Position numbers and translations under genes: made by a program
NCBI RefSeq assembly: GCF_000613245.1
Contig: NZ_HG964938.1
Coordinates: forward strand, 404,237 to 468,236
Direction of reading: 5' to 3'
DNA from: Mycobacterium asiaticum DSM 44297
GTDB lineage: Bacteria; Actinomycetota; Actinomycetes; Mycobacteriales; Mycobacteriaceae
DNA: 64,000 nt
In this document: one piece after another, positions 26,244 to 35,954 of the stretch
Layout of the letters: the number at the start of each line of letters is the position of its first letter
Position numbering within the stretch: position 1 is the stretch's first letter
Notes under the pieces: model-generated
Databases searched by the model: none
The model's input: the letters and a program-made list of their open reading frames with translations, nothing else
Told to the model about the DNA's origin: nothing

Positions 26244-27314
26244 CTAGTGGCCGAAGTGGGTCCGAATTGCCGAGATCGCCGAAGCTATCGCATCGGCGCT
26301 GCCACCTCCCAAGGGGGCGATGCTGGCGAAACCGTGCGGGAGCGTGTCGAACTGCTGGTGCTGCACGGCGACCCCCGCCCGGCGCAGGGCGGCGGCATAT
26401 TCGTTGCCCTCGTCGCGCAGCGGGTCGAATCCGCCGGTGAACACCAGTGCGGGTGCCAGTCCCGTCAGATCGGCTCGCAGCGGCGACATCCGCGGATCGT
26501 CGGGTGCAAAATCGGTGCCGCCGAGAAACGATTCAGTGAACCACTCGATCTCGTACCGGGAGATGAAGAACCCCTCCGAAAACAGCCTCCGTGATCGGGT
26601 TTGACCGGCGAGATCGAGTGCCGGATAGAGCAGTACCTGCAGCGCCGGCTGCGGGATGCCGTCGTCGCGGCAGCGCAGCGTGACAAGCGCCGCCAAGGTA
26701 CCGCCGGCACTGTCACCGCCGACGCCGACTCGAGATGGATCGACGCCCAGTTCCGCGGTGTGTTGCAGTGCCCATCGATAGGCCGCGACGCAATCCTCGA
26801 CGGCAGCGGGGGCCTTGTGTTCAGGCGCCAATCGGTAATCGATCGACAACACGTGCACCGCGGCGTCCCGGCAGATCATTCGGCACAGTCCGTCGTGAGA
26901 CTCGATGTCCCCGACGACAAAACCCCCGCCGTGAAAGAAGACAAGTAACGGCGCCGGTGTCGCGCCCGTCGTCCGGTAGTGCCTCGCCCGCAGCCCACCG
27001 GCGGGGCCCGGGATGGTGAGGTCTTTCGTCGGGACAGGGATTCGGGGCGCCATCGCCGCGTGCGAGTCGCGCATCAGCGCACGGGCGATCTCCGGATCGC
27101 CGGAGACTCCGAGACCGCCGGTACGCGAAAGTCGTTGCGCGGCAAGTATCAACTGGGCCGTTGCATCCAGTGTGTTGCCGTCGACCGTGATCCGCCGGCC
27201 GCCGGCAAGCATGCGCTTCGCCGAAGCCGGAATCCGCGGCAGGACCATCATGCCGACCCGGAGCGCCCCGTTGGTCATCGCAATGGGACGCGCCTTGAAT
27301 CGCCCACGCGCCAT
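26244..27314 (-). CDS. HSL-type alpha/beta hydrolase (Lip family)
   Basis: 356 aa from the ATG at 27314 with AAAGGGGA upstream; the longer open frame is not needed. The hormone-sensitive-lipase oxyanion motif HGGG (FFHGGGFVVGD), nucleophile GGDSAGG, and the late Asp/His (GGFDPLRDEG, LPHGFAS) make a complete triad. The mycobacterial LipN/LipW-like group hydrolyses short-acyl esters. The N-terminal ~80 residues may cover the active site. It is first in an operon with the SDR. Confidence 0.92.
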   Translation of the reverse strand: MARGRFKARPIAMTNGALRVGMMVLPRIPASAKRMLAGGRRITVDGNTLDATAQLILAAQRLSRTGGLGVSGDPEIARALMRDSHAAMAPRIPVPTKDLTIPGPAGGLRARHYRTTGATPAPLLVFFHGGGFVVGDIESHDGLCRMICRDAAVHVLSIDYRLAPEHKAPAAVEDCVAAYRWALQHTAELGVDPSRVGVGGDSAGGTLAALVTLRCRDDGIPQPALQVLLYPALDLAGQTRSRRLFSEGFFISRYEIEWFTESFLGGTDFAPDDPRMSPLRADLTGLAPALVFTGGFDPLRDEGNEYAAALRRAGVAVQHQQFDTLPHGFASIAPLGGGSADAIASAISAIRTHFGH

Positions 27315-27493
27315 TGCCGTCCCCTTTGCTCCGCCTCGGACGAACCCTAACCGGAACATATATTTGGTTCAAATTTCCGGCCGAGCGGCGAAGAAGTGCG
27401 CAGCGGCATACGGGTCGACCGAGCGCGGGCGCGACGCTAGTCGTCGAGAGCACTGAGGAGCCCTCACGCCGCTCGCGCGTACAGTGGATTCAG

Positions 27494-27514
27494 AAGTTAT
27501 ATAAGCTAACTATG
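27494..27514 (+). promoter_or_regulatory. AT-rich candidate promoter of the TIGR00027 methyltransferase
   Basis: An AT-rich island (GTTATATAAGCTAACTAT) in GC-rich surroundings, 28-48 bp upstream of the GTG at 27542. AGTTA and TAACT also form a short inverted repeat. It fits a -10 region or an operator; no -35 can be fixed. Confidence 0.35.
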
Positions 27515-27541
27515 CGGTGCACCCGCTGAGAGGAGACGGGC

Positions 27542-28441
27542 GTGGCTCGGACCGACAACGACACCTGGGATCTGGCCTCGAGCGTGGGAGCGACCGCCAC
27601 GGCCGTCGCCACTTCGCGCGCGATTGCTTCGGAAGGACCCGAGGCGCTGCTCAACGATCCCTGGGCGGCCCCGCTGGTTCGGGCGGTCGGCATAGATACC
27701 TTCGTCAAGTTGCTCGACGGTGAGATCGGCGATACTGACGATCCCCTGCTGACCCGCCGCGCGATGAAAGAGCAGATCACCGTGCGCACCCGATTCTTCG
27801 ACGACTTCTTCGTCGAGGCGGCCGAGGCGGGAGTTCGGCAGGTGGTGATCCTGGCTTCGGGGCTGGACACGCGGGCTTACCGGCTGCCGTGGCGTGCCGG
27901 AACGGTCGTCTACGAGATCGACCAGCCCGATGTCATCGAATTCAAGACGCGCACGTTGGCCGACCTGGGCGCCGAACCTGCCGCGAAGCGCCGCACCGTG
28001 GCGATCGACCTGCGTGACGACTGGCCGTCGGCCCTCAAAGCGGCGGGATTCGATGCGCAGCAGGCGACGGCCTGGATCGCCGAAGGCCTGCTGGTCTACC
28101 TGCCGCCCGAGGCGCAGGACCGGTTGTTCGACGACATCTCCGCTCTGTCGGCACCGGGCAGCAGGATCGCCACCGAACACATGGACATGCGCAACATCCC
28201 GTCTGACTGGGCAGAGAAGCTGACCGAGCGGTCGCGGCGCATCGGCTCCAATATCAACCTGGCGGAACTGTTCTACACCGGGGAACGCAACAGCGCGGCC
28301 GAGTACCTGACGGGGCTGGGATGGCGGGTGACGGTAAGGAACACCGAACAGGCTTACGCCGCACATGGATTCGTGGTTCCCGATGACGAGCTGGCCGCGT
28401 TCGGCAACGCGTCGGGTTACCTGTCGGCGGTCCTGAGGTAA
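27542..28441 (+). CDS. SAM-dependent methyltransferase, TIGR00027 family
   Basis: 299 aa from a GTG with GAGAGGAGACGGGC upstream. The family signature is clear: opening WDLASSVGATATAVATSRAIAS, then 'RTRFFDDFF', VVILASGLDTRAYRLPWRAGTVVYEIDQPDVIEFK (SAM motif and acidic loop), and WIAEGLLVYLPPEAQDRLFDDI. These are putative mycobacterial O-methyltransferases with many paralogues. The substrate is unknown. Confidence 0.95.
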   Translation: MARTDNDTWDLASSVGATATAVATSRAIASEGPEALLNDPWAAPLVRAVGIDTFVKLLDGEIGDTDDPLLTRRAMKEQITVRTRFFDDFFVEAAEAGVRQVVILASGLDTRAYRLPWRAGTVVYEIDQPDVIEFKTRTLADLGAEPAAKRRTVAIDLRDDWPSALKAAGFDAQQATAWIAEGLLVYLPPEAQDRLFDDISALSAPGSRIATEHMDMRNIPSDWAEKLTERSRRIGSNINLAELFYTGERNSAAEYLTGLGWRVTVRNTEQAYAAHGFVVPDDELAAFGNASGYLSAVLR

Positions 28442-28489
28442 AGCTCCAATTGCACGATTCGACGCCGCGCAACGGGGTAGTCAGGCGCA

Positions 28490-29059
28490 ATGAACCTGCA
28501 TCACGTTTTGGGCGGAGTCGAGCGACTCGAGGTACTCGACGAACCCGCAGCGGTCGCCGCTCGTGTCGCCGGACAGGTGGTCGGGCGCGGTGGCCTGGCC
28601 AGGGCCCTGCGCGGATCCTGGCTCGGCCACCCCGTGCACCCGCTGCTCATCACGATCCCGGTCGGCACCTGGATGACGTCGGCGGTCTTCGACGTCATCT
28701 TCAAAGACGTCACCACCGCCCGCCGACTGATTGCCGTCGGTCTGGCCGCCACGCCACCCACGCTGCTGGCCGGGTGGGCCGACTACACACTGCTCGGCCG
28801 GCGACAGCAGCGGGTGGGGCTCGTGCACGCGCTATCCAACTTCGCCGGCGTTGTGATGTTTTCTCTGTCCTATCGGGCGTACCGCAACAATCGGCTCCGG
28901 GCGGCGCGGGTGTACACCCTCGCCGGCCTGGCGGCGATCAGTGTGGGCGGCGCGCTGGGTGGGCACCTGTCTTATGCGCAGGGCGCCGGCATGTTCCGGT
29001 GGGAGCCGCTTCGCGCGGTGACGCACCGCAGTCCGGTCGAGTACCAGCGCGCCGCGTGA
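28490..29059 (+). CDS. DUF2231 membrane protein
   Basis: 189 aa. After a ~45-residue head it has HPVHPLLITIPVGTWMTSAVFDV, typical of DUF2231, and four hydrophobic helices (residues ~50-170). The conserved HP-H motif may bind a metal or heme. Its role is unknown; it is sometimes near oxidative-stress genes. It ends 1 bp before the stop of the convergent GreA-like gene. Confidence 0.85.
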   Translation: MNLHHVLGGVERLEVLDEPAAVAARVAGQVVGRGGLARALRGSWLGHPVHPLLITIPVGTWMTSAVFDVIFKDVTTARRLIAVGLAATPPTLLAGWADYTLLGRRQQRVGLVHALSNFAGVVMFSLSYRAYRNNRLRAARVYTLAGLAAISVGGALGGHLSYAQGAGMFRWEPLRAVTHRSPVEYQRAA

Positions 29060-29060
29060 A

Positions 29061-29525
29061 TCACGCTGCGCCCGTGTGGATCCCGTAAGGGACCGCTTGC
29101 AGCAGTGTGACGGTGAGCTGCGCACCGTTGGGCATGGCGTAGGTTCGCCGCTCGCCGGGACGCGCCCCTTCCAGCGCGGCGCCCAACGGGGACTGGACGG
29201 AGTAGACCTCAAGGTCACCGGGCTCGGCACCGCGCAGACCCAGCAGGAAAGTCTCGACTTCCCCGGTGTCGTCGTAGCGGATGGTCAAGACCATTCCCGG
29301 CTCGGCGATCCCGTCATCCGGCGGGTCCTGGCCGATGGTGACGTCGACCAGCAGATCGTGGATTTCCTGGATCCGCGCCTGCCAGCGTTGTATGTCGTCG
29401 GCGCGGTCCTCGCCGCCGTCGTTCGGGGCGAGACACGATCGACGCAGCGTCGCCAACTCTCGCTGCAGCCGGTCGTAGGCCTGCTTCGAGATCCACACCC
29501 GCTGCGCACTGCGATGAATCGTCAC
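29061..29525 (-). CDS. GreA/GreB-like transcription elongation factor homologue
   Basis: 154 aa from the GTG at 29525, preceded by AAAGGA. The N-terminal ~75 residues look like a helical coiled-coil (ISKQAYDRLQRELATLRR...DDIQRWQARIQEIHDLL) and the C-terminal part like the Gre FKBP-like domain (VYSVQSPLGAALEGARPGERRTY). M. tuberculosis Rv3788 is a similar short homologue that inhibits transcription rather than stimulating cleavage. The tip acidic pair is not obvious here, so an inhibitory role is plausible but inferred. Confidence 0.8.
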   Translation of the reverse strand: MTIHRSAQRVWISKQAYDRLQRELATLRRSCLAPNDGGEDRADDIQRWQARIQEIHDLLVDVTIGQDPPDDGIAEPGMVLTIRYDDTGEVETFLLGLRGAEPGDLEVYSVQSPLGAALEGARPGERRTYAMPNGAQLTVTLLQAVPYGIHTGAA

Positions 29526-29626
29526 TGCCTGTCCTTTCCTATCCAAGTGGTCGTCGCCAGGGGCGGGCGGAAAGACAGCAACCGCCCCTGACGACTCGGA
29601 GGGCCCCGTCCGGGGGGCAGAGTTCG

Positions 29627-30253
29627 TTAGAACCGACTGGGCTGCTCGTTGCCCTCGCCGGTCACCAGCTCGGGCCGCCAGCCCGCGTCGCGGGCCCGGT
29701 TGCACGCCGCCCGGGTGGCCGCAAAGAGGGCCGCCGCGCCGACGGCCGCGTTCAACCAGATCGCCATGGCCACCAGCACCGCCTCCCGCGCGGCGGACAT
29801 GTGCGGCGGGCCGGCGTAGGAGCCGTCCGGATTCGCCCAGATGTCGATCACCTCACCGGGTTTGGGCGCCGATTCCGACTGGACCACGCCGGTGTGCTCG
29901 GTGCCGGCAGCGAACCACCGAGCCTGCACCCAGGTGCTGTCGCTACGAGCCGGGCGGTCGAGGACAGTCGCGTTGACCGCAGTACGACTCTCTGCCTGCT
30001 CGGCATAGGAGCGGGCGCGCGAATCGTGAATCGCGGTGCCGACGGCGGCCGCAAAGGGTGCGGCGAGCAGCGTCACCGCGACGCACAACGCCAAAGCCAG
30101 CGCTTCGATTCGGTCGCTTCTGCGGATCAAGGGATTGCGGCCGAACAGCACCCGAAGCCACCGCGGCAGACCCAGGGTGAAAGTCTCCATCCCGACACCC
30201 GCGTCCGAGCGCTGGCGGTCGCGCCGTCGCTGATCGGGTTGCGGGGTAGGCAT
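29627..30253 (-). CDS. Rv1733c-like transmembrane protein
   Basis: 208 aa from the ATG at 30253, which has AGGAG upstream. Two hydrophobic helices flank an extracytoplasmic domain. The first covers ~50-75 (ALALALCVAVTLLAAPFAAAVGTAIHDSRARSYAEQAESR) and the second ~160-185 (AVLVAMAIWLNAAVGAAALFAA). Alignment by memory with M. tuberculosis Rv1733c (LRVFSRNPLVR, FAAAAGTAVQDSR, QARWF-type block) is good along its length. That protein is a DosR-regulated latency antigen. I see no clear DosR box here. Confidence 0.85.
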   Translation of the reverse strand: MPTPQPDQRRRDRQRSDAGVGMETFTLGLPRWLRVLFGRNPLIRRSDRIEALALALCVAVTLLAAPFAAAVGTAIHDSRARSYAEQAESRTAVNATVLDRPARSDSTWVQARWFAAGTEHTGVVQSESAPKPGEVIDIWANPDGSYAGPPHMSAAREAVLVAMAIWLNAAVGAAALFAATRAACNRARDAGWRPELVTGEGNEQPSRF

Positions 30254-30344
30254 CGGAGCTCCTATGGGCAGGCGCGTCGGGCGTACTTCTCTCTTCGACA
30301 CCTCCATGGTGAAGCGGCCGACAGCCACCCGCGTTGACGGAGCC

Positions 30345-30371
30345 GGACAATCCCGAGCCCGGGCATTGTCC
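30345..30371 (-). terminator. Stem-loop after the PucR gene
   Basis: GGACAAT and ATTGTCC arms with a further CCCG/CGGG inner pairing make a strong GC-rich hairpin, 17 bp after the PucR stop on the minus strand. No T-tract, so it may be a mycobacterial I-shaped terminator. It lies about 92-118 bp upstream of the Rv1733c-like gene, so a regulator site is an alternative. Confidence 0.4.
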
Positions 30372-30387
30372 CGTTTCGACAGGACGA

Positions 30388-31911
30388 TCAGTCGATGTCG
30401 CCGGCCGCAAGCTGGATCATCATGGCCAACCGTTTCTTGGCGTCGTCCAGCGCCAGATTGGTGATCTCGGCCATCTTGCGCATCCGGTACCGCACGGTGT
30501 TCTCGTGCACTCCCAGCCGCTCGCCGGCCTCCGCCGGATCGCCCTGGGCCTCCAGCCAGGCCCGCAGCGTGGCCACGTAGTCGGTCCCGTTCGCGGTGTC
30601 GTGGCGCCGCAGCTCGGCCACCGGTCCGCGGTCCGGGGACCGACCGGACCGCGCCGCCGTCCGCAACCGCTGAAGCAGGATGTCGTCCCACGATTCGTCG
30701 TACACCGGCGTCGCGGCCGCCGGCGACGCCTCATGCAGCGCCAAGCACTCGTCGGCCTCTTGGCGCGCGGTCGGCAAGTCGGACACGTCGACCGCTCCGC
30801 TGATGCCCGCCACCACTGTCGCCCCTTCCGGCAAGGCGGCCCGCAAGCCGGTGACCCAGCGACGCGCGGCCGCGGGCTCGTCACCGGGGAGCAGCGTGTA
30901 CACCGTTTTCGCGACTAAGGCACTGCGGCCGGGTCGCGACCAGCCGAACCCGGCGGTGGCGCGCTCGAATGCCAGCAGCAGTGCCGCATCGCGCTCCCGG
31001 GCGATGGATGCCTGCAACGCGATCACCCGCAGCGGGCCCGACGGCAGGCCCAGTCTGGTGATGACCGTGGCGGCGTCGGGGCTGCCTTGCAACAACCGGA
31101 TCACCAGATCGGATTCGACCTGGCGCTCGAGGTCCGCACTGGCCCGCGACCGCAGCAGATGCAGGGCGACGGTGTGCGCCCCGTCGGCCAGCGCGGCTCG
31201 GGCCCCGCCGTCCAGCGGCGCCGAACACGCCACCCACACGGAGCCCATGAGCTCGCGTCCCGACCGCACCGCCACCACCATCCGACCGGTCAGGCCGTGC
31301 TCGGCGTCCTGCGGGACGAACAGCGGGTCATCGGAGCCCTCCAAGTGGGCGAACACACCGTCGGCCTCGAAGAACTTGCGCAGGCGCTCAGGTGTCTGCC
31401 GCAGCAGAATGGTCTCCACCCGCGCTGGGTCGGCGTGCTCCTGAAGCCGTGAATAGGCCAGCACCTGCATCAGGCGATCGTGAATGACCACGGCACTACC
31501 GATGGCATCCGCCAAGCTGTCGGTGAGTGCGAACAGATCGGTCGGACCGCGGCCCGCGGCGGTCTCGCGACCCTCGAGTACCAGCCCGTAGACGACCGCG
31601 GCCAGCTCGCTCCAGGAGAGCGCGTCGTCGACCAGCAGCACCGCGCCGACCCGCGCGCCGTCGTCTGGGGTCGTGGGCATGGCGCTGGCGCGCACCAACA
31701 CCACCACGGCATGCGCCGACACCGCCCACTGCAGCGCTTCCTGGTACGACGCGGCATCGATGGCCAGTAGGACATCGCCCAGCACGGGGCCGTTCTGGGC
31801 AACCTCGTGTATTACCACGCTGCCCAGTTCGGTCGACCGCGGAACCGTCGCCGAGCGCAGCCGAACCCCGTAGCTACCCAACACATTGACCAGGCGGTCC
31901 AAAGTGATCAC
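30388..31911 (-). CDS. PucR/CdaR-type transcriptional regulator
   Basis: 507 aa from a GTG. The first ~130 residues are a PucR-like ligand region (LDRLVNVLGSYGVRLRSATVPRSTELGSVVIHE), the middle a GGDEF-like or GAF-type segment, and the C-terminal ~70 residues a PucR HTH (TLRAWLEAQGDPAEAGERLGVHENTVRYRMRKMAEITNLAL). The type controls purine, proline or sugar catabolism; mycobacterial PruC (Rv1186c) is an example. It is divergent from the epimerase gene, a possible target. Confidence 0.85.
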   Translation of the reverse strand: MITLDRLVNVLGSYGVRLRSATVPRSTELGSVVIHEVAQNGPVLGDVLLAIDAASYQEALQWAVSAHAVVVLVRASAMPTTPDDGARVGAVLLVDDALSWSELAAVVYGLVLEGRETAAGRGPTDLFALTDSLADAIGSAVVIHDRLMQVLAYSRLQEHADPARVETILLRQTPERLRKFFEADGVFAHLEGSDDPLFVPQDAEHGLTGRMVVAVRSGRELMGSVWVACSAPLDGGARAALADGAHTVALHLLRSRASADLERQVESDLVIRLLQGSPDAATVITRLGLPSGPLRVIALQASIARERDAALLLAFERATAGFGWSRPGRSALVAKTVYTLLPGDEPAAARRWVTGLRAALPEGATVVAGISGAVDVSDLPTARQEADECLALHEASPAAATPVYDESWDDILLQRLRTAARSGRSPDRGPVAELRRHDTANGTDYVATLRAWLEAQGDPAEAGERLGVHENTVRYRMRKMAEITNLALDDAKKRLAMMIQLAAGDID

Positions 31912-32045
31912 GCGGCGCTCCCCAGCAGGACTGCTGCCAGCGTAATCAGCAAAGCCCGCCGGTGTCCTCTAGTTTTCGATGCCACTGGCATCGTAATATG
32001 GGGGCGGTGGTCCGTCGCCCGGACGAGCCATCACGAGGGAGAACC

Positions 32046-33053
32046 ATGCTGATCGGCGTCACCGGTGGGACCGGATACCTGGGAGCTCACTGTGTCCGAG
32101 CCCTGCTCGCCCAGGGCCACCGCATCCGCCTACTCATCGAACCCGGGGCGGCGGACGCTCCGGTAGTGCCCAAGCTTTCTGAACTCGGCGAGGTCGAGGT
32201 GCAACAGGGCGACATCCGCCAGCAGCGCACCATCGAGGCGTTGCTGGACGGCTGCGACGCGGTCCTGCACGCCGCCGGCGTCGTCGGCACTGACAACCGT
32301 CGCGCGGCACTGATGTGGGAAGTCAACGCCTACGCAACGGAGTCGCTGCTGGGGCACGCAGTGCGGACGGGTCTGGATCCGATCGTGATGGTGAGCAGCT
32401 ACAGCGCCTTGTTCCCGCCGCCGGACGGCATCATCGGCCCCGATACCCCGACAGCGCCGGGTCGCAGCCCGTACGCGCAGACCAAGGGCTATGCCGATCG
32501 AATGGCCCGCAAGCTGCAGGACGACGGTGCGCCCGTCGTGATCACCTATCCCTCGAGCGTGGTGGGACCGGCCTTTCACACGGCACCGGGTGTTACCGAA
32601 CGCGGCTGGGCACCGATAGTGCGACTCGGGATCGCGCCGAAGTTGCGGGGCGGCATGCAGATGATCGACGTCCGGGATGTGGCCGATGTGCATGCCGCCC
32701 TGATGAATCCGGGACGTGGCCCGCGCCGCTACGTGTGTGGCGGGGAGCTCGTCGCGTTCGACGACATGATCACCGCGCTCGAGCGTGGAGCCGGCCGTCG
32801 CTTCATCCGTATCCCGCTAGATCACCGGGTATTCCGCGCTTTGAGCCGGGTCGGTGATGCGCTGTCGGGGATCGTGCCGCTCGGTGACGGGCTGAGTTAC
32901 GAGGCCGCGCTGCTGTTGATCGCGGCCACACCGACCGATGATTCGCGCACATTGGCCGACTTCGGCATGAACTGGCGGTCCCCCGTTGAGGCCATCATTT
33001 CGTCGTTTCCGCGGCACCACGTCGGTGAGACGGTGAGCGGCGCGGAGACCTAG
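32046..33053 (+). CDS. NAD-dependent epimerase/dehydratase
   Basis: 335 aa from the ATG at 32046 with GAGGGAGA upstream. It has a Rossmann TGGTGYLG, a VSSYSAL Ser, and a YAQTK (Y-x-x-x-K) catalytic pair, with a C-terminal substrate domain. This is an extended SDR, close to dihydroflavonol-4-reductase/sterol-dehydrogenase types. The substrate is unknown. It is divergent from the PucR gene, and its stop is 12 bp from the end of the convergent LAL regulator. Confidence 0.88.
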   Translation: MLIGVTGGTGYLGAHCVRALLAQGHRIRLLIEPGAADAPVVPKLSELGEVEVQQGDIRQQRTIEALLDGCDAVLHAAGVVGTDNRRAALMWEVNAYATESLLGHAVRTGLDPIVMVSSYSALFPPPDGIIGPDTPTAPGRSPYAQTKGYADRMARKLQDDGAPVVITYPSSVVGPAFHTAPGVTERGWAPIVRLGIAPKLRGGMQMIDVRDVADVHAALMNPGRGPRRYVCGGELVAFDDMITALERGAGRRFIRIPLDHRVFRALSRVGDALSGIVPLGDGLSYEAALLLIAATPTDDSRTLADFGMNWRSPVEAIISSFPRHHVGETVSGAET

Positions 33054-33065
33054 TCACGCCATTAC

Positions 33066-35804
33066 TCAAACCATTTCCAAGGCCAGGTTTCGCAATTCCC
33101 GCCGCGAGCTGACGCCCAGCTTCGCGAAGATGCGGCCCAGATGCCACTCCACAGTGCGCGGGCTGATGAAAAGCTGCGCGCCGATCTCGGAGTTGGTGCA
33201 CCCCTGCCGCGCCAGTCGGGTGATCTGCCGTTCCTGCGTGGTGAGCCCGATCGTGGTGCCCTTCACCGGCTTGTGCACCGCCTCACCGGTCGCCTGCAGT
33301 TCGCGGCGCGCCCGAGCGGCGAAGCCGGCCGCGCCCATCTGAGCGAACAAATCGTAGGCGCGCCGCAGCTGAGTCCTGGCATCGGCGCGGCGATTCACCC
33401 GCCGCAACCACTCGCCGTAGACCAGGTGGGTGCGCGCCAGATAGACGACCACCGGGGCGCGCGACAGGTGCTCCACCGCTGCCCGATAGTCCGCGCCCGG
33501 GTCGGCGCTCGCACCGACAAGTGCTCGCGAGCGCGCCGCGATGCCCAACGCGGTTTCGGCTCCGCTCGCCTGCGCGCGTTCATCGATTTGGGCGAAAAGC
33601 TCCGTGGCCAAGTCCGTTTCAGCGCAGTAGGCGGCTGCCTCGACCGCCTCGGTGAGCAGATACGAAGACATGCCGACATCGTCGTGTTCGAGCCCGGTCC
33701 GCGCCGCCGCCAAGGCTTTCGGGTATTGCGACAAACCGTTGTGCAGGATGGCGGTCGCATAGAGCGTGACCGACACTTCGGTGCCCTCGCCGCGATCGCT
33801 GGCTCCCTCGATGATCACCCTCGCAGATTCGAGACAGTGCTTCTCCTCGCCCCGGTAGGCAGCCAGGTACGGCACGATCGAGAGATGCGGCGGGGTGCCG
33901 GTTGCGGTGGCCAAAATCTCCACCTCCTGCAACGCCGCCTCCGCGGCAGCGAAATCACCCCGCGTCACACAAAGCCCGGCGTAGGTTGACAGGGACGACG
34001 CGATGAGCGTCAATTCGCCTGTGGCACGCTGCATCTCCACCTGCTGGCTGGTGAGGAAGTCATAGGCGTCCTGCTCGAACAAGTCCAGACAGATGCGGTT
34101 GGTGACATCGTGCCAGCGCGGATCCGAGGTGCCCGATCGGGTCTCCCGTACATATTCCGCGATCGCGGTTCGCAGCAGCGGTGCCGCCGCAACGTAGCCG
34201 TCAGTCAGTCGGACGATCAGCCCCTCCATCAACAGGTCGACCGTGTCGCGCCGGCCGGTGGCCAGGGCCCGGCTGGCGGCGCGGGCAACGAGCCCCGCCG
34301 GATTCTCCGGGTCGAAGAAGCGGCCCACGATGAGGGTGGCCATCAACGCCTCGAGATAAGTGTCCCGCGCCAACGCGGGGTCGATCCCGGTGAGCCGCTG
34401 GGCGGCGGCCAGCAACAACGGCGGTGCATCGGGACCCCGGCGAGCGGCCCACGCCAGCTTCGCGCGTATCAAATCAGCTCGGACACTGACGGATTCGTCG
34501 TCGGAGACTTCGCTCGCGAGGTCCAACAGCCGTGTTGCGGCGTCGAGCGATCCCGCGTCGAGCTTGGCCTGCGCGGCTTGCAATGCCAGCTGTACCCGCT
34601 GCTGACGATCCGGTGTCGCGTCGACGGCCGCTGCCAGAAACGCCGCGGCGGCCGCGATACCGCCGCGCGCCCGTGCCTGCTCGGCAACGGCGAGCAGTTC
34701 GGCGGCGACCTCCTCGTCAGGGGCCGCAGTGGAATGCGCACGGTGCCAGGCCCGGTGGTCGGGAGCATCGCTGATTGCAGCGGCGAGTGCTTCGTGTGCC
34801 CGCCGCCGTTCCGAGAGCGGTGCGTGACTATAGATCGCGGAGCGAACCAGCGGGTGACGGAACAGGATACGGCCGTCGATCGATAACAGGCCGGCCGTTT
34901 CGGCGGGCGCGGCGGCCTCGACACCGATTTCCAGCCGGGCCGCCGCCGACCACAACCAGGTCGGTTGCCCGGTTGGTTCCGCAGCGGCGATCAGACACAG
35001 CGTGCGCGTGGGTGCCGGTAGCTCATTGAACTGCTCGATGAAGCTGTGCTCGATGCGCCCGGGAATCGATTTCCCGTGCGCCAGGCCGTAACCGCCGGCG
35101 AGGTCGGTCGGGTCAAGGGACCGATGCAACTCGAGCAACGCCAGCGGGTTACCCCTCGATTCCGCGACGATGCTGTCGCGCATGCGATCAGAGATCCGGC
35201 CCGGCAGCAGTGCTGCGAGCAGCGCCCGGGCGTCGCTGTCCGACAGACCTTCCAGGACCATCTCCGGCAGGTCGGCCAATTCGGCGACCGGGGCCCGCGC
35301 GGCAAAAATCATGACGACGCGATCGGCCAGCAACCGCCGCGCCGCGAAGCCGATCGCCTGCAGCGAAGCCCGGTCGACCCAATGCGCGTCATCGACGACG
35401 CAGATCGTCGGTCGGCTGGCCCCCGCCTCCGCCAGCAGGGTGAGCAGAGCCAAACCGACCAGCAGCCGATCCGGTGCCCCGTCGCTTTCGCTGACTCCCA
35501 GTGCGACTTCCAGCGCAAGCCGCTGCGGTTTGGGAAGCCGGCCCAGCAATTCCTGTAGTGGAGCGCAAACCTGTTGCACCCCTGCATGAACCAGTTCCAT
35601 CTCGGACTCGGCTCCAGCACTGCGGATGACGCGGAAATCCGAGGCCTGCTCAAGCAGGTGCTCGATCAGTGCGGTCTTGCCGATGCCAGGCTCACCCCGC
35701 ACGACGAGCACGCCGCTGTGACCTTCGCGGGCGCCGCCCAGCAAACCGGCCAGCAGCTGCTGCTCCTGCCGCCGGCCCAGCAACCCACGAATATTGTCGC
35801 GCAC
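33066..35804 (-). CDS. Large LuxR (LAL) ATP-binding transcriptional regulator
   Basis: 912 aa. An N-terminal AAA/STAND ATPase has Walker A GEPGIGKTALIEHLL (about residues 38-52) and Walker B TICVVDDAHWVDRASL. The middle ~500 residues are alpha-helical repeats (TPR/MalT-like). The C-terminal LuxR HTH is at ~850-905 (TTQERQITRLARQGCTNSEIGAQLFISPRTVEWHLGRIFAKLG). LAL proteins bind an effector and ATP, then activate. Its start faces the benzoylformate-decarboxylase-like gene across 150 bp, so that operon is the likely target. Confidence 0.93.
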   Translation of the reverse strand: MRDNIRGLLGRRQEQQLLAGLLGGAREGHSGVLVVRGEPGIGKTALIEHLLEQASDFRVIRSAGAESEMELVHAGVQQVCAPLQELLGRLPKPQRLALEVALGVSESDGAPDRLLVGLALLTLLAEAGASRPTICVVDDAHWVDRASLQAIGFAARRLLADRVVMIFAARAPVAELADLPEMVLEGLSDSDARALLAALLPGRISDRMRDSIVAESRGNPLALLELHRSLDPTDLAGGYGLAHGKSIPGRIEHSFIEQFNELPAPTRTLCLIAAAEPTGQPTWLWSAAARLEIGVEAAAPAETAGLLSIDGRILFRHPLVRSAIYSHAPLSERRRAHEALAAAISDAPDHRAWHRAHSTAAPDEEVAAELLAVAEQARARGGIAAAAAFLAAAVDATPDRQQRVQLALQAAQAKLDAGSLDAATRLLDLASEVSDDESVSVRADLIRAKLAWAARRGPDAPPLLLAAAQRLTGIDPALARDTYLEALMATLIVGRFFDPENPAGLVARAASRALATGRRDTVDLLMEGLIVRLTDGYVAAAPLLRTAIAEYVRETRSGTSDPRWHDVTNRICLDLFEQDAYDFLTSQQVEMQRATGELTLIASSLSTYAGLCVTRGDFAAAEAALQEVEILATATGTPPHLSIVPYLAAYRGEEKHCLESARVIIEGASDRGEGTEVSVTLYATAILHNGLSQYPKALAAARTGLEHDDVGMSSYLLTEAVEAAAYCAETDLATELFAQIDERAQASGAETALGIAARSRALVGASADPGADYRAAVEHLSRAPVVVYLARTHLVYGEWLRRVNRRADARTQLRRAYDLFAQMGAAGFAARARRELQATGEAVHKPVKGTTIGLTTQERQITRLARQGCTNSEIGAQLFISPRTVEWHLGRIFAKLGVSSRRELRNLALEMV

Positions 35805-35954
35805 GCAAACATATTCGCACCGAAACCGCCCCGGGGCGCGCCGGAGACCGGGGGTTTACCCGGGGTCGGCAACTGGCCACCGGTGCTTGACTCGACGCCG
35901 TGGAAGGCGAGCGGCCGCCGCTTCCGCACTCGACGAGAAAGGCCGTGTGCTCCG

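Noticed and set aside
30345..30375. DosR box for the Rv1733c-like gene
   Set aside because: One half (GGGACAAT) resembles it, but the second half and spacing do not fit; kept as a stem-loop only.
35574..35954. Upstream extension of the decarboxylase frame
   Set aside because: It overlaps the LAL regulator antisense and is not part of the ThDP family; the ATG at 35955 aligns with BFD.
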